Shown here one piece after another: positions 1 to 9,245 of a stretch of 64,000 bases of DNA. A program made the translations under genes and the position numbers. Position 1 is the stretch's first letter. Every line of letters begins with the position of its first letter. The notes below the pieces were generated by a model. That model did not search any database, had not been told where the DNA came from, and saw only the letters and a program-made list of their open reading frames with translations. The stretch comes from Adiantum capillus-veneris (lineage: Eukaryota; Streptophyta; Polypodiopsida; Polypodiales; Pteridaceae): assembly GCA_014529385.2 (NCBI GenBank), contig JABFUD020000267.1, forward strand, positions 1 through 64,000, read 5' to 3'.

Positions 1-717
1 TTTGGTTTCTGTTGTGCATGGCGATTACTTGCTCGTGGAGGTATTGAGCTAATACCTCTTTTGGCATGTTGCTCTCATGCCCATGTGATGGTTGTCGCAA
101 TGGCATGGGGTGGTGTAGTATACTTCTGCGGTCTTTTACTGCACACATGGAAAAACTGGTTGTATAATCGGCAAAGGGTTGCCGCTCGTGATCTGCCATA
201 TCTCCGTAGGTTGTATTTGTTTCTTTGATCCATAGACCTCTATGGCCTCCCTTCTTTCTCTGACAGAACTCCCTTTGTTGTGCAGCTTCAATGCATCTGC
301 AATGAGCTGTGGAGTGATCTGTACTTCAACTGTTTCTCCATCCATGGCTGTCAACGTGGCTTTCCCATCCTTCTGAATGGATGTTGCCAACTCATACACT
401 CTTCTTGTGTCTACACCTGATGGTCTCGAGGTGAAGAACCTGTGTAAGTCAGCCTTTCCAGGTATCTGCTTATGTTCTCTGATCTGCTATAATCCACTAA
501 TTCTCGTGGGATCATAGGTACATCGACCGATTGCCCTTGAGGATCTCTGAAAGTCCCCTGGTAGATCTTTATTCCCTCTTTTTCTAGTACTGCTTCCTCC
601 ACCCAAGTCTTGGTTGGCTTGAGGGTTTCTGTTGGAATATCAAAAGGTTCTGCTTCTGCAAGAGCATCCTTGATGGTTGTCTTTTTCTCTTAGTTGCCGA
701 TGACTTAGCGGAATCCA
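1..717 (-). pseudogene. E1 ORF3, downstream of integrase, partial
   Basis: This is a reading frame in sense with the element. A plausible start is the ATG at 717 (MDSAKSSATKRK...). One frameshift near 690 is needed to enter the long frame that includes VDVPMIPRELVDYSRSENI (411-602), and another near 405 joins VYELATSIQKDGKATLTAMD (136-399). After that it decays, or leaves the window. The composition is soluble, with no signal peptide or membrane segment, so I see no support for an envelope-like protein. I do not recognise a domain of known function. Elements of this branch often carry an extra 3' ORF, and this could be one; it could also be a captured piece of another element's gag region. 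Confidence 0.55.
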
Positions 718-884
718 TGGATCCTGTAACTCCAATTTCAGAAGTTAGCGTCTTTTTAGTACTGAAAGCCGAAATGAAGCTTTTAACTATTCAAATGACT
801 TGAAAATTGAAACATGAGCTATTCAGGGCCTAAGGATGCAATGTAGGTGAAAAAATATGCAAACTGGGCTCAAAAACATGCTTG

Positions 885-1891
885 AGACATCATACGCGTA
901 TGATGTCTTTTGTGTCAGAATGACTTCATATTGGTTGTGCTTGTAGCTGATAGTGTATACATGAGTATCATATGCTTGGATTTGAGTTTGGATCCCATTT
1001 GGTCAAGTTTTGGCCAGTTTAGTCCAGTTCAGGCTCTTGGCAAAATTTTGAAAGGGAAATGGATTTTATGATCCAAATTGGATAAAACTTGGTGGATTAC
1101 TTTCAAATGGCATGTAGAACACTTCTGTTTGGTGGTTGAAGCCCTGAGGTGCCAAAATCACATAGTGAGACATCATACGCGTATGATGTCTTTTAGTGCA
1201 TTTTTGGACCAATTTTCTCTATAAGCTTGGTTTGGCTTTAGATAGGCTTATTCAGTGGATTTATCAAGTTTGGATAGAATTTGGACTAAAAATGGCTCTG
1301 GAGACATCATACGCGTATGATGTCTTTTTCATCAATTTTTCATGGGATTGGTTCTGTGGACTCCATGTGCTAGTGAAGGACTGTTTATACTCAAATCTTG
1401 GTTTGGACTTGAATATGTTGGATTTGGACAAAAATAGGCTTTGTATGAAGGATTTTCTCTTAATTGGGCTAATGGGGTGATCCACTTGACCAAATGGTTC
1501 CAAACTTCATATGTAGCATGTATTAGATATATATAATGGATGTATGATGACAAATGAGCATTTTTGGCTCTGTAAGTGCAAATAGACATCATACGCGTAT
1601 GATGTCTTTTGTGTCAAAATGGTGCTTTTTGGTTCCAGATAGCTTGTAGATGTGTTAATCAACAATCCTACAAAGTTTCAATGAGTTTGGAGTTATTTTG
1701 ACAAAATTAGGACCAAAAATCAATTTTATGGCCTACTTTGCGTCTTTTTGGTTTTCCTTGGGTTTTCTAACTCCAATTCTCATGATACTTGGTTCATAGG
1801 ATGTGATTAACATGTGGAATGAGGCTATGCACTCAAATGTTGAAATGGATGTGAAAATCATGCTGTGAGACATCATACGCGTATGATGTCT
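885..1891. repeat. Palindrome array A (five perfect 24-nt palindromes) in E1 3' spacer
   Basis: Five copies of a perfect 24-nt palindrome start at 885, 1168, 1302, 1584 and 1868. The half-site is AGACATCATACG followed by its reverse complement, with ACGCGT at the centre. Start-to-start distances are 283, 134, 282 and 284. The flanks are only loosely alike (a T-rich run follows each copy), so the palindrome is the conserved core of an otherwise diverged periodic array. It lies between the post-integrase coding region and ORF3. Confidence 0.95.
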
Positions 1892-3467
1892 TTTCTTGAA
1901 ATGTTGGTCTTTTTGTGCAAAGAATGCTTTGTGCTAGTGCCCTAAGCCCTGCTAACTAGTTTTCAACTTAAAAAGTCATCAGTTTAGCTAAAAAGCCCCC
2001 TTATAGGCATTTCAGTCTCCGAAGTCGTCTTTTTGCCTTGGAGTTGAATTTCTTCAACTTTTCTTCTCGAGAGTTGCATTTCCAGCTCATTGGATATGTT
2101 TCTCCATTTGGTTGCTTCGAAAGCGTCTTTTTCACCATCGGTAAGTGAATCAGCTTTCTTTGGGTTTTGTTGCAAACATAAGTCATCCATGTATATTTGA
2201 AGCTGCTTGTGAAGTTTCATGTCATTTGGTCGTCAATTTTAGCGTTATGCCAAAATGACGCTTTGTGTGTCCGCAGCGAATCGGTTGTTCCGACCTACTT
2301 TTGGTGATCCAACCCGGAGATACTCCATGGTTGCATTTCCCTCGATGTTGTTAAGCTTCCTGAGAAGTTTTGTGTCGTTCCGACAACTTTTTTCTGTTTG
2401 CCTCTTGCAGGCTCTGTTGACCTAGGGTTTTTCCAGTCGTTCTTTCTCGAGCTTTGAGTGCTAGAAACTCATCTCTATATAGGGTAACCCACCTCTAAGT
2501 TCTTGCAAAGTTGGGTTAGGCGGTTGTGCCCCTACCTAGCGTTCTTCCCCATTCCCCGTCTGCTCTTGTTTCTTGGTTTTGGTGAGTTTTCGCGACAAAA
2601 GTTAACGATAAGCATCAAAAGCTTATGGCAACGAGTCTACCTCTCATGTCTGGTGTCCTCTGAGCTCTCGTAGCAGTCGTAGAAGGCGGTAGAAGGTCGG
2701 ATGCTCCTGTGTGCTCTTTGCTCTCTCCAAGAAGGTAATAGTGGAAATGAGCTTGATAGTGAAGTGAAAAATACTTAACTTCGGGCTTCCCGGATCACTT
2801 GTTACCAAATTTGACATGTGCTCCTATCTCGTCGTGAAATGCACTTTAGGATTTGAAATTTCTCAATTTGGACTCCGTTTGACCTGTTTCTGAGAAATCT
2901 GTCCACTTTTGCCAAAATTCTGTCATTTCGGGCTTTCCGCAACTTTTTCAGAATTGTACCCCTTTTTACATGGGTTGCCCTTGTCATTAGGATCATCACC
3001 GTCTATTCTTTTCTTTTTCCGATCTCATTTCACCTGTTTTTTATTTTTCTTTTTTTTTATTAAGAAAATCATAAAAAATAAAGGAAAATAGCAAATTGAA
3101 GCCAAAAAATTCCAAACATACACGATAAATAGCTGGTAACCCTGTGTATATGAATATACACTTCTTTGTGATTTCTGGACTTGGATTACCACTTTTTTCC
3201 ACTTTTTAGCTCCAAAAACACTCTTATTTAGTGATATTTACACATCTAGAGACCCAAATTCATCATTTGATCTCTTCTTGTTGCAAAACAAGGTATATAA
3301 GGGCATAAATATTATCAATATCCGCAATCAAACATAAAAAATTGCAAAATCATGTAAGACACTGCCCTTGTAATATAATTTTTGTTTTTCTTTGTTTTTT
3401 CCCGCTTGTAGCTGCTTTGTAGCTCCTGTATACCTCCCCCCCTCCTAGTCTGAGTCCTCCCGGACGA
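1892..3467. other. E1 non-coding spacer between array A and the post-integrase coding region
   Basis: No convincing gene is seen. Short minus-strand frames at 1984-2220 and 2802-2999 lack recognisable domains. The stretch includes the 23-nt RT-identical fragment at 2176-2198 and AT-rich sequence near 3040-3400. A purine-rich sense strand around 3430-3440 (GGAGGGGGGGAGG on the minus strand) looks like a polypurine tract, but no LTR follows it. Confidence 0.5.
2176..2198 (-). repeat. 23-nt fragment identical to the RT catalytic YMDD region of E1
   Basis: This stretch is identical over 23 nt to 7212-7234, which encodes the YMDD catalytic box of E1 reverse transcriptase, in the same orientation. 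Sequence on either side does not match RT. A 23-mer shared by chance within this window is unlikely. A short template switch or gene-conversion scar inside the element is the simplest explanation. Confidence 0.7.
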
Positions 3468-4112
3468 CTATGAAGTGTCTGTGGGTGAAGCATTGTAGTT
3501 GTTTTGGTCATAAGTTCCCAATGCAATTGTAGAGCGATGATACAACAGTCTTTCCAATAAAGCTGCTCTTTGTTTGATTGAAGGATTGGTGGTCGGGTTT
3601 TGGGTTGGTTTTGGCACTTCGGTAGTAGAATCAGTAGATGGATTCTTCTTTACCTTGTTGTCTTTTTTCACAATCCAAATCTGCTTCCGCTTTGCTTGTG
3701 CTTGCCACAAACTCTTTGCGACCCAAACCTGCTTTGTTCTGTGTGTTGATTTCCTCGCCTTGAAAATACCTAGGAGTTTCCGTTGATTGTATTGAAGGGA
3801 GTTCCTGTTTACAAATCTTGGGATCCAAATTTGCTTGCTATAGCTTTGTGCCGTCATGAACTTCTTTGGAATCCAGATCTGTTTCACTGTCCTTGATTGT
3901 CTGGAATCACTCTGTTGTCTGGTATTGAAGACTCTGTTTTCCACCTTTGTGTTTCTCTGGCACAACCTTTTTTGGTCTCCATACCAACTTTGACTCCGTT
4001 TTTTTCCAAGGTTGAGCTGTTATATTATTGCTTGTCTTCCTTATCCACTGTTGAGAATTCCTCGTCGAAGAGTAATCCGGTTGTATAGAAACTTTTGGTT
4101 GCCATTGCTTCT
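3468..4112 (-). pseudogene. W-x-P-K repeat region behind the second protease-like domain of E1
   Basis: The minus strand encodes a chain of short motifs of the form (K/R/S)-(Q/L)-(I/V)-W-x-(P/A/V)-(K/R). Examples are KQIWIPK and KQIWIPR, then KQVWVAK and KQIWIVK in the frame 3965-3468, with VWRPK just upstream in another frame. Motifs are separated by about 12-32 residues rich in Lys, Gln and Ser. In-frame stops at 4041-4043 and 4020-4022 and at least one frameshift separate this block from the integrase/protease frame, so in this copy it is broken. A Thr/Pro-rich tail ends at 3468. I do not recognise a family. The basic, Trp-containing repeats could bind nucleic acid, but that is a guess. 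Confidence 0.5.
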
Positions 4113-4640
4113 TCTTTTTCTCTGTTTGTTGTTTACCTTGTTCGTGGATTCTTCCTTTGGAGTTGGCTCTGCTCCTTTGGTGAACTTAACTGATTGACTT
4201 TCACCTTCGTATTTGATAAGCACTGATTTAGAACTCCAGTCAATCATTGCATTGTATTGCTTCTGCCATGGTTGTCCTAGCAATAATGGATGTTTGTGTA
4301 GCTTGGTCTTCAACCACGTAAAACATATGAGGATACACATATTGGTTAATCTGTATATGTAAAACTGTGCATCCGACAGTTTGATTGAATTCTCAGAGTA
4401 ACTTTTTAACTCTTGCTTGGCAGTTTGTAGTTTAGTGTCATTTGTCAATTGTCTATACAAACTGAGTGAAAGTAGGTTAGCTTGAGCTCCTGAATCCAAT
4501 AGTGCTCTGGCTTTGATTTGGTTGGTTCCTACTTTGCATTCAATGATGGGTTTCTTTGTCATTATCCATTTTGTTATACTGACTGCGTTTATTCGTATTG
4601 CTCCTTCATTGCGCTGTTTCTGACGCAGTAGTCTTCTTTT
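4041..4640 (-). CDS. Second retropepsin-like aspartic protease domain, fused in frame after integrase (E1)
   Basis: The integrase frame that starts near 5690 stays open past the integrase C-terminal domain, through a Lys/Glu/Arg-rich linker (about 4600-4740). It then enters a domain with the aspartic-protease signature ALLDSGAQANLLS; the catalytic Asp codon is 4494-4496. About 75 residues later comes LLLGQPWQKQYNAMIDW, which resembles the hydrophobic-Gly flap/second half of retropepsins (usually ILG-x-P/D). The frame ends at the TAA at 4041-4043. The element already has a conventional protease between gag and RT (DSG at 9213-9224), so this is an extra copy of the fold in an unusual place. It could be a captured domain or a dead relic. 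E2 is truncated before this point, so conservation cannot be tested here. Confidence 0.7.
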   Translation of the reverse strand, partial: KRRLLRQKQRNEGAIRINAVSITKWIMTKKPIIECKVGTNQIKARALLDSGAQANLLSLSLYRQLTNDTKLQTAKQELKSYSENSIKLSDAQFYIYRLTNMCILICFTWLKTKLHKHPLLLGQPWQKQYNAMIDWSSKSVLIKYEGESQSVKFTKGAEPTPKEESTNKVNNKQRKRRSNGNQKFLYNRITLRRGILNSG

Positions 4641-5660
4641 CTCCATTCTTTCCTTCGCCTCGGCTTGCGCTTCCTCCACAATCTTTTTCTTTTTCTGGAC
4701 ACGCAGCTTTTCTTGATGTATTTTGAGAAGCATGTCTTGGGTTAGCGGCAAAAGATACTTTTTCACTCTGCATCCACTAATCCAATTGGGCATTTCTTCT
4801 CCGTCTAATGTAGCAAGCTTGACGGCTCCACTTGGTGATAGATCTTTAATCACCAGAGGTCCCATCCCTCGCTTTTTAAGCTTCTTAGCATGCTGTTTCA
4901 GAGTGTAAACTAGGACATAGTCCCCAACCTTAAACTCTTTAGTCCGCACATGCTTATCAAAAAATTCCTTTTGTCGCCTTTTTTGAGCGTAGATGGAAGC
5001 TACTGCTTTTAGGCGAAGCTCATCTAGCTTTTCCAGGTCATCTATTCTATCAGAGAGCTCGTGCCCTGTCCACTCTAGATCCTTAGCCACCCTTAAGGTT
5101 GAAATCAAGAATTCTATTGGTAAGATAGCATTTAGCCCAAAAACCATGTTATATGGGGTCGTTCCTATTGATGTTTTATATGCTACCCTATATGCCCATA
5201 ATGTTGAATGCAACTTCTGGTCCCAGTCAGTTCTCGACTCAGATACAATCTTCGTAAGGACCGTGCATATGGTTTTGTTTGTTGCTTCAGCTTGTCCGTT
5301 TGCTTGTGGATGATACGGGGCTGATTTCCTATGGATTACCATGAATTCATCTAGAAGGATCTCTATCACTTCATTTATAAAATGTGTGCCTCGATCACTC
5401 ACAATTTCTATTGGCAATCCATATCGTACAAAGACGTATTCATATAGAAATTGTGCCGTGGTCCTGGCATCTGCTTTTTGAGTTGCCTTTGCTTCGACCC
5501 ACTTTGTTAGATAGTCTGTAGCCACAATGATGTATTGTGCATGAGTCTTATATGCAGGAGGTGAAATGGGTCCGACATAATCAATCCCCCATTTTGCAAA
5601 AGCTCTTGCCCCCATCATTGGTCTAAGCGGCATATCATCTCTTTTAAGTGGTACTTTGGT
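4641..5660 (-). CDS. pol: Integrase catalytic core and C-terminal GPY/F-type domain (E1)
   Basis: This DDE integrase inserts the element's cDNA into chromosomes. The catalytic triad is visible: Asp in WGIDYVGP (about 5585), Asp in IVSDRGTHF (about 5400) and Glu in HPQANGQAEATNKT (about 5295), with the usual spacing of about 35 residues between the second Asp and the Glu. WAYRVAYKTSIGTTPYNMVFG is the conserved stretch after the core. KVGDYVLVY followed by GMGPLVIKDLSPSG (about 4935-4840) is the GPY/F-type C-terminal domain. No chromodomain is seen. The frame is open from 5690 through the domain. Upstream it is interrupted near 5670 by a short frame change from the zinc-binding module; downstream it continues into the second protease-like domain. 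Confidence 0.88.
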
Positions 5661-6384
5661 CCGCTGACAGTCATCACACCGTTTTAACGTATTCCTCAGC
5701 GTCCATATGTAATGTTGGCCACCATATTCCTGCGGCTAAGACAAGTTTTGCTGTCTTATCACCTGAGAAATGGCCTCCACCTACTCCTCCATGAGCTTGC
5801 TCCAGGATTATCACATACTCAGACTCTGATGCGCAAATCCTAAGCTGGTTGTCTTTACCTCTCTTATAGAGTTGATCTCCTATTAAAGCGTAATCTCTAG
5901 CTTCTGTCTCTACAGATTTCTGACGAGCTTTTGACGTTCCTTCTGGGAAAGTTCTATTTGTGAGATATTCAACAATATACTGACTCCATTCTGGAGCGAT
6001 CATTATCTGATATAATGTCGAATACTCGGCTGGCGGTTTTGATGAACATACAATACATACAGTGACATATTCATGTACGCTTTCTTTCATTCCTGGCCAA
6101 TAGACTCCCAATTGTAACAAATTCCTATATGTGTTCCTTCTTGAACAATGAAATGCACATTCCTGAACATGTGCTTCGCACAGATATATATTATATTCCT
6201 CAGGATTGATGCATAGTCGTAAAACATGATCATTTCCCAATTGATACAACCTTCCTGCAATCAATTGAAGATTCTTGGATTGCTGAATAGCAATATGTTT
6301 CAGGTTGTATTCTCTTCTATCGAACTCTCCTCCATAGGTTAATAGGTCAACGACATTTTGAGACCACTTCGGTATCATTTCTAT
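5661..6384 (-). CDS. pol: Tandemly duplicated integrase zinc-binding (HHCC) module (E1)
   Basis: Two consecutive modules of about 115-125 residues share an order of landmarks. Module 1 (about 6384-6005) has PKWSQNVVDLL, IAGRLYQLG, LRLCINPEEY, EAHVQECAFH, GVYWPGM and CIVC. Module 2 (about 6004-5661) has PEWSQYIVEYL, IGDQLYKRG, LRICASESEY, EQAHGGVGGGHF, GIWWPTL and CDDC. Each therefore carries a His-His-Cys-Cys zinc finger of the type at the N-terminus of retroviral integrases, preceded by a WSQ...LYxxG segment. Ordinary gypsy integrases have one. Both modules are also recognisable in E2, so the duplication is ancestral to the two elements. Module 1 likely has a structural or lineage-specific role; this is not known from the sequence. 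Confidence 0.8.
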
Positions 6385-8287
6385 GTTGAACAAGTACGCG
6401 TCTGGCATGTCGTCATCTACTCCTATAGGGTCTTCTCCATTCGTCAATCGCGAAAGATGATCAGCTCTAAGATGTGTTTTTCCTTTCTTTACTACTACCG
6501 TGAAGTCGAATTCCAGTAAGATAATGAACCATCTCACTATTCTCCCGGTATTGCATGGTTTATTCACTAGGTAGAGCAAGGCTTGGTGATCGTAAAAAAC
6601 ACAAACTTGTTGGCTAGAAGATAATGCCGAAATTTCTTCACAGCATATATCATTCCTAATCCCTCTCGCTCTGTTGTGGTGTAATTCTTCTCTGCATTGT
6701 TGAGCTGTCGACTGGCGTAACAGATAGGAAAATCCATGTTTCCTTCTTCTGGCTGAGCCAGAATGCATCCTATTGCATATGCCGAAGCATCTATATGCAC
6801 ATGGAATATCTTCTCCCAATCTGGTGATTTCAAGACTGGAGCAGTAATGAGTGCCTCTTTCAATTTCTTGAATGATTCCTCACACTCCTCTGTCCATTCA
6901 AAGTTCACTATTAGCCTGTAAAGTGGTTGGCCTATTATAGCGTACATGTAAATGAATCGTCTATAATATCCGCAATGTCCCATAAAGCTCTGTACTTGTT
7001 TCGCATTGGTTGGTCTAGGCATATCCACTATAACTTTTATCTTCTCTAAATCCGTGGATATTCCGTTTTGTGAGACAATATGTCCCAGAATTCTGCCCTG
7101 TCGGACCATAAACACACATTTCTCAGGATTGAGACAAATGCGATATGTCCTACATTTCTCAAATACTTTTCTTAGGTGTTCTAGATGCTCATCTCTCAGT
7201 AGAGAATGTACACATAAGTCATCCATGTATATTTCGAGAAACAGCCTTAAGTATTCTTTGAAAGCATGCGTCATCAGCCTCTGGAAGGTTGCGGGAGCAT
7301 TGGTTAGACCAAAAGGCATAACCCGATAAGCATAAATTCCCCACTCCGTTGCAAAAGCTGTTTTATGTTGATCTTCCAGTGCTATGGCTAGCTGGTTATA
7401 TCCTGAAAAACCATCAAGAAAGGAGTATGCTGTTTTCCCTGATACACGCTCTAGAACATGATCAGTTATCGGCAGGGGATAATTGTCCCTGATTGTTGCA
7501 GCATTCACTTTCTTTAAGTTGACACACACTCGGAGTTTTCCGTTCTTCTTAGGTACTACCACAATCGGAGATACCCAATCGGTGTGTTCAATCTCGTATA
7601 TGAATTCAGCTTCCATTAGCTTATCTATCTCTTCTTGATTCGCTTAGCAAAAGTATCATTATATGTGTATGGTCTCTGTCTGCTAGGCTTTGCGTCTTGT
7701 TTCAGTGGGATTGAGTGTTGGCATATCGATGGGTCAACTCCCTTTAAGTCCTTATAAGACCATGCAAACACATCCCTATACTCTCTGAGAAGACTCAAAA
7801 GTCTCTCTTCCTCGCCTGGAGACAAATCTGTGGCTATGTACACCGGTCTAGGCGTCTCACCTGGAGCTGCTAAATCAACTTTTTTTGCATCCTCCGGTCC
7901 GTCATAAGATTCGTTCTCCTTCCTCTCTCGAATAGGTGGGGTTAATATCACCTTCCTATCCTCTATTGTGAATTTCCTATAGTGAGAGGGAACATCCATG
8001 TTTTCCTTGATTTTGACGTTTTCGTCCTCTCCACTCTCAATTTCTGTCGTCCAAACTTCCTTCAGAGTTTTCTTGAGCTCTCTGTACTTGTTTCTACGTT
8101 CTAACTTGGACTCCGTGTATTCTCTGTTGCGCTTGTTCTTTTCTGATTTTTCTGTTTCAGTTTTCGTTCCATTATTTTGAACTTGATTTCTTGAGCCTCT
8201 TTTGTCTTTTCGTAAGCTCTTTTGATCACTGCCTCTCATTCTTCCAGAAATCTTATCCTTAACACAATCTTCAGCCTTTACTAGCAT
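6385..8287 (-). pseudogene. pol: Reverse transcriptase-RNase H (E1)
   Basis: RT copies the element RNA and RNase H removes the template strand. Readable motifs in order are: FAWSYKDLKGVDP before RT; SPIVVVPKKNGKLRVCVN; FLDGFSGYNQLAIA; FGLTNAPATFQRLM; IYMDDLCVHS (the catalytic YMDD, about 7216-7234); LGHIVSQNGI; and YYRRFIYMYA. RNase H follows with HVHIDASAYAIGCILAQ, TEREGLGMIYAVKKFRHYL, FFTDHQALLYLV and LRADHLSRL. Frame changes near 7630 (between FAKRIKK and the RT fingers) and near 6600 split the domain over three reading frames, so this copy is broken although the catalytic residues look intact. Sequence up to about 8290 is a Lys/Glu-rich linker to protease. Confidence 0.9.
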
Positions 8288-8415
8288 TAGGAATTGATTT
8301 TTTTTCTTATTCTAGGCATCGGATTGGTTCTAACCCCCTTTTGTTTTTTTCTTTGCTCTATAGTGTTTCTGGCGTTGTTTAGTTTGGTTCGGAAAATCAT
8401 AAAATCGGACATCCG

Positions 8416-9245
8416 TTATAGTTTCTTCGTTTCCGCTTGAATTGTCCGTTGACTCGTTGTCTGCTTCATTTCCCCACTCTGGATGATTGGGAATGTCGTG
8501 AAACACCTCTTCTTCATCTTCCTTTTCCAGTGTATCGTCTTTTCAGTTTCTTTTTCGAGTACAGTTCTCAACATGAAATACGGAACCACGTCGTACCCGT
8601 CCTTGTCGCAAAATTTCGTTGTGGGACCATCCGGAATTGCACAAACATCTAGGGTTGCTAGAATGTGTGTCCATTCTAATGGTTCAAACGTGTCCTCTGG
8701 AAAGGGTTCTCCTACATAAGTTTCGTCTTCGATAGCCCTTTCTAAAACACATTCTTCTCGTTTCAGACTTCCACATTTCGAAGCTCCACACATCCATAAC
8801 TCCTTGGGTTTACCTAACCAAGCTGGAAATTCGGATCCCGCCAAAGTAGCTGAATCAAACTCCTCTACCGGTGTTCGGTTCACATCTTTGTAGCTATGGT
8901 CTTTCAGGTTCACACGTGTAGTGGTTTCCATATTTCTCAAGTATATGTGATCGTAGCCCCAATCTTGGACCATTTTCAACTGTCTCATGAATGGTCTTCC
9001 CAGTATGATATCATAGTTATTCTCCTTGCCAAAATCGACAATAGCAAAAGTATGTTCGTATTCAATGCCGCAAGAAGTCACTACAACTTTCTCTAATAAC
9101 CCATAGGTTTCTCCATGTGTCCATCTGCTAATTGGAGTTTCAACCTAGTCTTCCTTATTGCTGGTTTCCCCCATTTTTTCCAGATTTCTTTTGTAGCAAT
9201 GGCTACCCCAGCTCCGCTGTCTAGTATTGCCATTGTGTTCACTCC
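8416..9245 (-). pseudogene. pol: Canonical retropepsin protease and downstream linker (E1)
   Basis: The aspartic protease that processes the polyprotein is recognised by TMAILDSGAGVAIAT (catalytic DSG coded at about 9213-9224), then the motif YDIILGRPFMRQLK (about 9010-8965). The first half is in a frame with a TGA/TAG-type interruption near 9090; the second half reads from 9081. After protease comes a poorly conserved linker with FCDKDGYDVVPYFM, which has a counterpart in E2 (FCDKDGYDMVPYYM), so it is a real part of the lineage's polyprotein. It is in the usual place between gag and RT. Confidence 0.85.

Noticed and set aside
1..717. ORF3 of E1 as an envelope-like gene
   Set aside because: No signal peptide, membrane segment or Cys-rich ectodomain is visible; left as an unknown ORF.
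885..1891. Palindrome array as a CRISPR
   Set aside because: Repeats are perfect palindromes at about 284-bp spacing with no uniform spacers and no cas genes, inside a plant retrotransposon.
1984..2220. Short frame containing YMDDL as an independent RT gene
   Set aside because: Only 23 nt match the RT; the rest has no RT motif.
3574..4197. Hydrophobic plus-strand frames as membrane proteins
   Set aside because: Antisense to the basic W-x-P-K and protease-like region of E1; hydrophobicity follows from the complementary codons.
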